A DNA stretch of 64,000 nucleotides from Nothophoma quercina (taxonomy: Eukaryota > Ascomycota > Dothideomycetes > Pleosporales > Didymellaceae): NCBI GenBank assembly GCA_021642125.1, contig JAKIXB010000031.1, positions 62,001 through 126,000 on the forward strand, given 5' to 3'. Positions 56,662 to 64,000 of the stretch are shown here, in pieces. Below the pieces are notes generated by a model. It was not told where the DNA came from. It made no database searches and saw only the letters and a list, made by a program, of their open reading frames with translations. Within the stretch, counting starts at the first letter, position 1. The number at the start of each line of letters is the position of its first letter. The position numbers and the translations under genes are program-made.

Positions 56662-58509
56662 TTAAGCGAAGAGTGCGAAGGCCAAAGCGATGATGATGGC
56701 TGCGATGGAGCTCTGACCCACGGCTACTATCTGACCCATGTTGACAGGGACCTCGATGTAGGACGGTGTGGGTGCGATGATGGTGCCGTTGGCACTGCCG
56801 GATGGGTGAGGGTAGCTGTGCAAGAGTTAGCTTGGTTCAGGAGATGGCAGCAGTCAGGACTCACCCGGATTCGGACGGTAAATATCCAGTACCATGGCTG
56901 GTGGGAACAGCATCCGTGGCGGTATTGGTGGAGGGGTTGCTCGAAGGCAACGGTGCGGTAACGTAGTTTGTCGATGTCAGGGTCAAGCGGCTCGTAATCC
57001 TAGTAGAACCATCGATGACGATTGTGCTGGCTGGAGGAGAAGGTCCAGGGTACTCTGCACTAGAGCTGGTAGACGTGACAGCAGGATACGTACCAGTAGC
57101 AGTGCTCAGGGAGCCAGACGGCACGACTGGGACTGATCCTGAGGGATAGCCTTGAGCAGTGCTTGAGATTCCATGCGTGGGAAGTGCGGTGGTTCCAGGA
57201 GCCAAGTAGCCGCCCGAAGAAGGACCAGGTACACCAGGGGTTGGAGAGGTAGGAACAGAGTCAGTGTTCGTATCAACAGGGCCGGTCGAGCTAGCACTGC
57301 CGTAGCCGCTTGAAGCCGGGTAAGAGGTAGGCACGGCGTCAGTAGTGGTGTTGCTTGGCGATGATGGTGAGTAGGCACCGCTTGATGGAGAAGCACTGAA
57401 GCCGAGGTAGCCAGATGTTGGAACAGCATCAGTAGCAGTATAGCTTGACCCTGGAGCTGAGTTTGATCCACTGGGGACTGCACTGGAGTCTGGATAGACT
57501 GAGGTAGGGACGGCATTGGTATTGCTCGACACTGTCGGAGAGTAGACATCGCTCGACGGGCTGCCGCCAGTTGTTGAGTATCCAGAAGCAGGGACTGCAT
57601 CAGTGGCTGTGTTAGTAGGGACCGACGGCTGACTGTAACCGCTCGAAGGAGTGATACCAGACGTGGGAACAGCGCCCGTGTTGGTGCCAGTAGTACGCAG
57701 ACTTGAGCCTGGCCCCACAGTGCTCGAAGGCTGGACAGGAACGTAGCCACTCGAGGAGCCAGACGCCGATGTTCCAGGAGGGAATGAAGTGGGAATCGAG
57801 TCAGTAAGGCTACCAGGCAGCGAGACTGAACCGCTTGGGCTGGGCTGTGGAACGACGGCCGTATCAGAGCCGGAAGGCCCCGTTGGCTGAGCTGAGGTCT
57901 GGGCAGGAGGGAGGTAATGGCTCGAGGGACCAGATGCATCCGGTGGGAATGAAGTCGGAACCGCGTCCTTTACCGTGGTTGGCAGCGAAGGGTTGGGCGA
58001 GATCAAGCTGACTGAGAAATCGATCGACCGCGAAGGACCAATGGGCAAAGCCGAGCTCTGGACAGGAGGCACATAAGCACTTGAAGGAGCGGAAACACTT
58101 GGTGAGTAGGAAGTAGGAATCGAGTCAGAGAGTGTATCTGTTGTGCCTGGAGAGTTCGTTGGGAGAGCTGAGCTGAGAGCAGACGATGGCACGTATCCGG
58201 ACTGAGGTGGTGGAAGACCAGCAGTTGAGGTAACCGGGCAGATCGTCGTCGTTACGCTCATAACGGTAGTCGACGTGAACACCATCGTGGCGCTAGCGAC
58301 GGGACAATTGGTAACACTCGCAGCACACTTAGTGATGGTGTACGTTGACGTCGTAAAGACAACAGTGGTAGTGGTGCCGTCTACAGGTATGGTCAGTAAG
58401 AGTGAGCAACACAGTCAAGGGTTAGAGTGTGCTTACCAACTCGACCGACGAGAGGCTGAACGGCAGATACAGCACCTCCGAAGAGAGCAGCCAGCTGGAT
58501 GATCTTCAT
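56662..58509 (-). CDS. GPI-anchored Ser/Thr/Pro-rich repeat cell-surface protein
   Basis: Exons 58437..58509, 56865..58380 and 56662..56815; introns 56 and 49 nt; 580 residues. The signal peptide MKIIQLAALFGGAVSAVQP is followed by a short conserved head (TTVVFTTSTYTITKCAASVT, NCPVASATMVFTSTTVMSVT) typical of fungal GPI wall proteins. About 400 residues of imperfect Ser/Pro/Thr/Gly/Tyr repeats follow, with the core (T/N)-D-(A/S)-(V/I)-P-T-S. The last exon gives GSANGTIIAP and then the hydrophobic GPI tail (SSIAAIIIALAFALFA). Heavy O-glycosylation and wall attachment are expected. No catalytic domain. A role as adhesin or wall structural protein is inferred. Confidence 0.88.
56890..58130 (-). 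repeat. Array of about ten degenerate DxVPTS-type repeats
   Basis: In the frame of the GPI protein, variants such as TDSIPTS, KDAVPTS, TGAVPTS, TDAVPAS, TNAVPTS, TDAVPTS and TDSVPTS recur every 25-50 residues. They are separated by S/G/Y/P-rich spacers. Copies differ in codons and spacer length. Confidence 0.75.
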
Positions 58510-59373
58510 GGTGAGGCAGTACCGGCGGTGATGCGAGAGGATAAAAGAGTGTAATTGACTTGAACAGCAACAGATCGGTGGTCAATTGCCCTGGGCTGGG
58601 TAATGAGAGTAGGGAGTCGGTGAAGAGAAGAAGCAAGTCAAGAACTTGGACGTTGCTTTGAAGATGGCGAGAAGATGCCAAGCTCGTAGCGCCGATCTGA
58701 TGAACAGAAGGGAAGTTGCGCGTGGGACCCAAACAAACAATAACAAGACGAAAGTGCTCACAGCGAGGCTCCAGTGGCGGAAGGAGATTACGACCTACGT
58801 CACTGAGAACTTTGATGGTCCAGCTGCCTGCAGAACGCAGCTTCACCGACCCGCTCAAGCAAGTGCATCTTGAACACGTGACGGTACTTTCACTGATGAT
58901 CGTTCAGCAAGGTCCCGTCTTACAGTCCAATTAGCTCGATGGGATGCAACACACGTCACAAGCTGTACGAGGAAGCTATTGGAGTCGTGGGCTATCGCTC
59001 AGAGAAGCAAGTTAGGCTGCCTGCATTTGCACTACAGCAGTGATCCGTTGCTTGGACAAGGCGGTGACACTTTGGTGAACATCGCACAGACGCACTTGCT
59101 CCCCGCCTCCTCGCCGGTCTCTCTTCCACCTACGATTGCGAGCACTTTCCAGGCTCTGCGTCACCCTTGCGCGTCAAAAATTCTGCAGCAGCAAACGCGT
59201 CTCGCCGCCTCTGCTTAGCTCCCATATCAAGCCGCCTTCCCCCAACTCTCCCACTTTCTTCCCACGACACACATTCGACTTTACCGCGCAAGCATTCGTC
59301 AAAGCTGCAGCAATATCAAACATACTTCCAGCTCTACCGCATCACCAATTTAAGAAGCTTTACCGCTATCACC
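58510..59373. other. Divergent promoter shared by two GPI-protein genes
   Basis: About 860 bases between head-to-head starts of two secreted, GPI-tailed proteins. C/T-rich leaders flank both sides (e.g. 59110-59350). No specific element was recognised. Confidence 0.5.
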
Positions 59374-59990
59374 ATGGTTTCCTTCAAGATTCTCGTCGCT
59401 GCCGCGCTCGCCTGCGTCGCTGTCGCCCATGACACTCCTCACGACAGTAAATTCACATCGTCACATCCGTGTAGCTCAAGCTAACGTGTTATGTAGCCAC
59501 CTGTGTCGCTCCCATCACTGTGACTGTCACCGAGACCGTGTGCGGCACGCCTGGTGTGCCCGTCCACACTTCTCCGGCGGCTCTCTCCTATTCGGCGCCT
59601 CCACCTCCCCCTGCTCCTCCGGTCACTCCAGTCGAGTCCACGGCAACTGCTCCTCTGAGTGGCCCTCCATCTGAGGCTACCACGGTCATCCCACCCGCCC
59701 CTCCTGCGCAGACCAGTGTCCCACCCGTTGGAGTCCCTCCTGTCGTTCCATCTTCCGGCGGCACTGTTCCTCCCTCTGGTCCGGCTTCCTCGTCTGGCAT
59801 CAAGACCCCCACTGTTTCGGCTCCCGGTACGACCCCGGCTCCCTCCTCTACAGGCGCTGGTGCTCGTCCTTCGTCGTCGATTAGCGCTCCCGAGACCGTC
59901 TCAACTGCTGGAGCTGTCATGGGTACTCCATATCTTGGTATGGGCTCGCTCCTCGCTGCTGGTGCTGCAGTTATGGTTGCCATCGTCTAG
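59374..59990 (+). CDS. Small GPI-anchored Pro/Ser/Thr-rich surface protein
   Basis: Exons 59374..59446 and 59497..59990; intron 50 nt; 188 residues. The signal peptide MVSFKILVAAALACVAVA is followed by HDTPHDTTCVAPITVTVTET and VCGTPGVPV, a two-Cys head common in fungal wall proteins. A Pro/Ser/Thr-rich stalk follows (PPPPPAPPVTPVES and similar). The hydrophobic tail GMGSLLAAGAAVMVAIV follows a small-residue omega-site region (AGAVMG), consistent with a GPI anchor. Function unknown; probably a wall-anchored glycoprotein like its divergent neighbour, although the two sequences are not close copies. Confidence 0.85.
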
Positions 59991-60683
59991 ATGTCAACAC
60001 TCTGCAACTCCGCACGGTCGGGTCGGTGTTGAGTTGAACCATGGTGTCTTCAGGACAACCCGCTCCCGTCTCGCTTGAGGATGGTCTGTTGCACCGGCGG
60101 GGCTTACATCTCAAAGTACGATCGTTGAATTTGGCGGGATCTTGGTAGGGCTCATTCATCGTTGAACAACTATACATGGCTAGCATGTCTATAGCTCTCT
60201 TCTCGGTGACTACTAATACAGCGTGGCTTGGTCACTACTTCTTGTAAAAAAATGACTTGCTTTACGTGATACGTCTTCTTATACTGCCGTGCTGGCCCCG
60301 AAACTCAATTGTTCTGCGAGACGCGTCTCGATGACGCCTGAGTCATTCTCTGTTTGCTATCCACTCGATAATCTCTTGTGCTGCATCCGTCGGCGCTGAA
60401 ATCGTGATGTTCAGTTTCAGCTTATTATCCATGTGAAACTCGTATAGACCTTCGATCTCCCTCTTGTTGAAAATTTGGGTCGGATCAGGCAGATTCATGT
60501 TGCCGCTCAGATTTTGCTCTTCAGTGTCGGCCCTGCCCAGATTCTGTTCGAGGTCGCAGGTCAGTAGAATAGAAATGGGAGGACCACATCTTTCAAGATG
60601 CTCCATGTTAGGATGATGATACGATATTAATGCATGAGCGGTCTGTGGATGCTCGCTTTTGTTTATTTGTTGCTGTTCCCTTA
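59991..60683. other. Intergenic spacer between convergent genes
   Basis: About 690 bases. A minus-strand frame ending at 60343 (NLPDPTQIFNKREIEGLYEF...) overlaps the next gene in another frame; it is possibly chance and is not called. Confidence 0.4.
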
Positions 60684-62195
60684 TTACACAGCATGTCTCT
60701 GCCTCCCTCCACCTCTTCTCCAGTTCCATAGCGCTTCTTGTGCAAACGTCCTCGCAGTCAAGTGCCCCTTCTCTCTATTCGCCTCTTCAGTCATCGTCTC
60801 GATGATTCTGCCATCTTCGATGCACTGCCACAGTCCAGCTGCCATGTAGTGTCCCACATCCGCCTCATCCGCTTCGTCATCCTCATCCTCGACATCTGGG
60901 TTTGTCGCCAGCCTCACAGGACCATCGGTCTGCTGTTTTGGCTTCTCGACACCGTACTCGCCCTGTCCTAAACGGTACAGTATCCGTCCAAGTGTTTGGT
61001 ATGCCATACACCTTTGCGCAGGTACTGCACTGCGCGCTGTGACTGCCAACTCTGGTATTGTATAGCCTGCTGCTTCAGGCGCATCGGCGTGGTGGTGTAG
61101 CCCTTTGTTTGTGGGGATGTCTCGTGCGACGCTCGGTGCTAACAAAGTGCCTTTGAAGTCGAAGCGCAGCTCGGAGGCATTGAGAGCAGTTTGTGATGGG
61201 TGGTATGGTGAGGATTTGTCGGCAGGATCGACTGGTTTCATCCATTCGACTGTCAAAGGGTTGTATGGTAGCGAGGGAAAGTACTTTGCGTGCATGTTCT
61301 CTAGGAAATTGGGGTCGTTGGGGTCGAGATCAGGAGGTTGGGGTATGGGTGGGAAGTGTAACGAGCCGGTCGCTTCTTCTTCTTCGTCGTGTGTGTGAGA
61401 TGGTGCGGTCAAGGTGGGTTCCGTTGGTTGTGGTGCTGCAACTTCTTCTACGTCCTCCTCCTCTGGCGCCGCAAAAGCCACCTTCTTCGTACTGGGTGCT
61501 TTTGTTGTATGTTCTGCTACCGTCCCTGGCGCTGGTAACGCCGGCTCAGGAGTTTTTGGCTCGTCTTCTGGCCATTGATGCCGCTCGTTGCTGCCATCGT
61601 CGAGATTTGACTCGAAAAGCCGTTCTTCAATCTTTGTCCTTGGCTCAGCATGTCGTGTTGCTGTGGCCGCCACGGGGTCTTTCGCTGGCTGACGCTGTTG
61701 ATCGTTGCTCCCCTCCTCAACATTAGACCGCGCAAGCAGCCTTTGTATCAGCGCAGGGTCAAGGTTAGCCATGAGTTCCCTTCGCTCCTCCTCTATCTCC
61801 TCTTCAGACATAGCGTCCATTCTCCGCTGGTTCTCCTCGTCTATCGCCCTTCTCTCGTCGTTGGGGTCGAACTTTGCGCGCGGTGGCGGCGCATTGTGTA
61901 GGCTCGAGGCATCTTGCGCTTTCGGTGCTGCTGCTTGCTGTTCTGCAGCTGCGCGCTTCTGCTTGAAGGCCGAGACTCGCGGTATGCGCTTCTTGTGTGC
62001 TGGGAACCCGGTCGTATTGGTTTTGAAGGAGGGTGCAACTGGCGGGGCCGCTGAAGCTGGGTCGCGCTCGACTATGTCGCCAGCGAAAGCGAAAGATGGG
62101 ATCACGGGAGGCTCAGGTTCAGGGTTTTGTTCGGCCTTTTCTACGCCGCCGGTCTCAAAGTTCAGGAAAACGCGCTCGCCCTTCTGGAACTCCAT
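60684..62195 (-). CDS. RBA50: Rba50/RPAP1-family RNA polymerase II assembly factor
   Basis: A single exon of 503 residues with ATG at 62195 (MEFQKGERVFLNFETGG). The RPAP1 N-terminal motif is clear: RAIDEENQRRMDAMSEEEIE followed by EERRELMANLDPALIQRLL. The RPAP1 C-terminal motif is also present (ASELRFDFKGTLLAP). Between them is an acidic/Pro-rich linker; before the end comes a helical block (AVPAQRCMAYQTLGRILYRL; AQEALWNWRRGGG). Known role: RPAP1/Rba50 binds Rpb subunits and is needed for cytoplasmic assembly and nuclear import of Pol II. Length fits fungal members (about 440-550), much shorter than animal RPAP1. Confidence 0.85.
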   Translation of the reverse strand: MEFQKGERVFLNFETGGVEKAEQNPEPEPPVIPSFAFAGDIVERDPASAAPPVAPSFKTNTTGFPAHKKRIPRVSAFKQKRAAAEQQAAAPKAQDASSLHNAPPPRAKFDPNDERRAIDEENQRRMDAMSEEEIEEERRELMANLDPALIQRLLARSNVEEGSNDQQRQPAKDPVAATATRHAEPRTKIEERLFESNLDDGSNERHQWPEDEPKTPEPALPAPGTVAEHTTKAPSTKKVAFAAPEEEDVEEVAAPQPTEPTLTAPSHTHDEEEEATGSLHFPPIPQPPDLDPNDPNFLENMHAKYFPSLPYNPLTVEWMKPVDPADKSSPYHPSQTALNASELRFDFKGTLLAPSVARDIPTNKGLHHHADAPEAAGYTIPELAVTARSAVPAQRCMAYQTLGRILYRLGQGEYGVEKPKQQTDGPVRLATNPDVEDEDDEADEADVGHYMAAGLWQCIEDGRIIETMTEEANREKGHLTARTFAQEALWNWRRGGGRQRHAV

Positions 62196-62587
62196 GTTCG
62201 GTATTTTAGGTGTAGAGTCAAGAATGACGTGAACTTTTTGGATGTTCAAGCTCGGGATCTGCAGGGCAGCTGCTAGTGCCGGCTGCGACTGCCTTCACTG
62301 GTGGGGCCGTTGGGAGCCTCACAGATTGACGCACTTAGATGGACAAACTGGATTCAGACACATTTTTGACGCTGCTTGGTTGATGTGTGTTTTCAGGGAG
62401 AAATGAATGCGTTAAAATGCCGCCTGGATGCCAACAACTTTAGACTAAGAATACCGATAATTTTGGTGATCAGAGTGATTGTCTTTCTATGCCCTTCGGC
62501 CCAAGATCCATACCCATAACGCCATTACATTCTATGCACTACCCACTTTCATTCCTTCGTCAAGCAGTCGAGCCCAAAACCAGCGCT
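62196..62587. other. Intergenic spacer
   Basis: About 390 bases between tandem minus-strand genes, containing the Rba50 promoter. Nothing else was recognised. Confidence 0.45.
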
Positions 62588-62856
62588 CTATGCCTCAAGC
62601 ACGCCAACATCGACCTCTCCCTTCTTTGCCTCCTTACTGAGTGTCTTCTCCAGCTGCAAATGCTCCTTCTCCTCTTGCGGACTCTTCACCAGATGTTTCG
62701 CAACCTCAGCGATCTTGCTGACCGAGCTCTGGCGCTCGATTGGTGGCGGCGACTTTGTGTCATTTGAGCCGTGTGCAGGGTCGACTGTCCCAGCATTGTT
62801 TGAGGTCGAGTCGGTGTTCGAGGAGGGGTGGAGGGAGGTGTGTGGGTGTGCAGGCT
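62588..62856 (-). CDS. Terminal exon of a small uncharacterised protein
   Basis: On the minus strand a clear acceptor (CTAAC...TTACAG, ending at 62857) precedes a frame to TAG 62588. It encodes a hydrophilic segment (EPAHPHTSLHPSSNTDST... then IAEVAKHLVKSPQEEKEHLQ and LEKTLSKEAKKGEVDVGVLE). The first exon must lie between about 62860 and 63100 and end in phase 1. ATGG at 62961 with donor GTGCTG is the only phase-compatible ATG I found, and it is weak. No family recognised. The charged helix at the C-terminus has a small stress-protein or assembly-factor look; no function is claimed. Confidence 0.5.
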
Positions 62857-62989
62857 CTGTAAGATGAGGTTAGTGGATGTTGAAGAGTGTGTATATTCGT
62901 GATATGGCCGCAGGCGATGCAAGTACAGTCGCAATAGGCCGTGCAGATTGACAGCACCCATGCCAATAACACCGCCTTGGCAAGTTATG

Positions 62990-63135
62990 CGTGGTGTGGT
63001 GTGGTGTGATATGCTATATTCGCGGAGGCTATATGGCCGACGTAGAATTGGTGTAGCTCGTGTAAAGGTACACTAGCATAGCGTAGGTTATGATGTATAC
63101 CACAGCATAGTTTGTATAGCATAGTATACCACAAA
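62990..63135. repeat. Short low-complexity repeats (GTGTG and AGCATA/TATACCACA units)
   Basis: A GTGGT/GTGTG run at about 62990-63010 is followed by repeated AGCATAG units and two TATACCACA copies near 63097 and 63126. The sequence is AT-rich compared with its surroundings and non-coding. Confidence 0.4.
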
Positions 63136-63762
63136 CGGTGAAGCCATGCAAAGCCGGTGCGCTAACTGGGTATGATTTGCAATTGGGAAGCAACGGTAGA
63201 CTAAACGGACCTTTGAACTGGAGCGAATGGTCGGAAGCCATGATTCTGATTGGTCGATACCGCTTACAGTTATTCTCGGGTTCTTTGGCGGTTGCACGGT
63301 ACAAAGTACTAATTGTAGGCAGATCGTGTGATTATGAGGTCGTGATGAAAAGCCCTGCATGCGTTGTAGTTGTTAAACGGCGAGTCGTGTCCCTGCGGAC
63401 AAAGACAGGGATACGTCAGCGGCTGACCAAACAGGAAATCGGGGCTGTGTAGTGGGGGGAGGTTTTGTTCTAGGGTAGTGGTGATCGAGATCGGCGAACA
63501 CCAAGACTTTACTATCATCCGGACTCAGCAGTTGCTTTCAATGCAGCAGGAGCCTTCAAGTCCTTCATACCATCATGCGCTTTGCAAAGGCTTCAATAAA
63601 GGTTCTTCCGATAGCATCCTCAACTGCTTATTACACTTTGAGAGCGAGTCGGCTGCGTGAGCCGAACCAATATGAACGTTTTTCAAAACTCTATCGACTG
63701 CTTCGCGTCTCACTTCACGTTCCTCTCGGTTCTGAACTTGCTTTTATGTTGGTCGCTTACCA
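63136..63762. other. Intergenic spacer
   Basis: About 630 bases with no gene recognised. Several short frames on both strands lack protein character. Confidence 0.4.
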
Positions 63763-64000
63763 CTATATGACCCTAATTGTATGCCTTCCATCCTCATAAC
63801 GTAAACAAGGGAGAGTCCGCTTCGTCTCCTCGTCCAACTCCTTATGCAGCTGATCTCTGCTTTCTTCATCGAGGGTCTCTCCTATTCCCATTCGCTGGAA
63901 TTCATTCGTACGGCGATTGACGAGTCGAAATAGAAGGGCCTTCCCCTCATAGCCTTCATAATATGCCTGGGCGGATCTCTGGTATTCGTCCAGCTTCTCA
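63763..64000 (-). CDS. C-terminal part of an uncharacterised protein (cut by window edge)
   Basis: A frame open from the right edge to TAG 63763..63765 encodes 78 residues, mostly charged and helical (KLDEYQRSAQAYYEGYEGKA; ESRDQLHKELDEETKRTLPC). Composition and absence of stops suggest coding sequence, but I recognise no family and only the end is visible. It could also be an internal exon followed by readthrough. Confidence 0.4.
   Translation of the reverse strand, partial: EKLDEYQRSAQAYYEGYEGKALLFRLVNRRTNEFQRMGIGETLDEESRDQLHKELDEETKRTLPCLRYEDGRHTIRVI

Noticed and set aside
60343..60729. 128-codon minus-strand frame overlapping the end of the Rba50 gene
   Set aside because: It starts inside Rba50 in another frame; the 3' part looks mildly protein-like but there is no promoter, splice signal or recognised motif.
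1..64000. Biosynthetic cluster, mobile element or defence island
   Set aside because: No synthase, transporter/regulator cluster, transposase, reverse transcriptase or terminal repeats were seen. Argonaute stands alone, without Dicer or RdRP genes nearby.

Overview
The window looks like nuclear DNA of a filamentous ascomycete, most likely a Dothideomycete (inference). Most genes are single-copy eukaryotic housekeeping genes. They are interrupted by short introns of about 45-60 nt with GT...CTAAC/CTGAC...AG signals, and the fungus-specific families (AA9 with CBM1, GPI Ser/Thr/Pro-rich wall proteins, 2EXR-like, Ubp2, Rba50/RPAP1) fit. I see no prokaryotic features, CRISPR array, intact transposon or biosynthetic cluster.

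Left third (1-22.3 kb): the N-terminus of an Sro7/Lgl exocytosis protein cut by the window edge; a large unrecognised nuclear-looking protein; a mitochondrial helical-repeat protein; a 2EXR-like protein; a RING plus BTB-like protein; an intron-containing tRNA-Asp(GTC) with its Pol III terminator; Gmh1/UNC-50; the mRNA 3'-end-processing factor Rna14; and a full-length slicer-type Argonaute (QDE-2 class) of nine exons, one bounded by a GC-AG intron.

Middle (22.3-43.3 kb): a GNAT acetyltransferase head-to-head with the cohesin acetyltransferase Eco1; a proline-rich protein carrying four tandem RRTS motifs; tubulin cofactor C; the 21.3 kDa complex I subunit head-to-head with the deubiquitinase Ubp2; an Mpv17-family protein; an intronless hexokinase; and a secreted AA9 lytic polysaccharide monooxygenase with CBM1. 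A 23-nt copy of the 5' end of tRNA-Asp lies just past the stop codon of the tubulin cofactor gene.

Right third (43.3-64 kb): a GPI-anchored S41-family peptidase; eIF1; an unrecognised protein with a PIP-box-like C-terminus and a second GC-AG intron; TAF5 (TFIID) head-to-head with a Med11-like Mediator subunit; a homocysteine S-methyltransferase; two divergently transcribed GPI-anchored Ser/Thr/Pro-rich surface proteins; an Rba50/RPAP1 Pol II assembly factor; and two partial genes at the right edge.

Gene order is mostly a mosaic of unrelated single genes, as usual for fungi, with several head-to-head pairs sharing 400-900 bp promoters. I found no convincing undescribed system. The points most worth checking are the open frame that continues past the Rna14 stop through two TAG codons, the GC-AG intron inside the Argonaute catalytic motif, the tRNA-Asp fragment, the RRTS array, the RING/BTB hybrid and the PIP-like tail. 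Exon coordinates were derived by eye from splice signals and reading phase.
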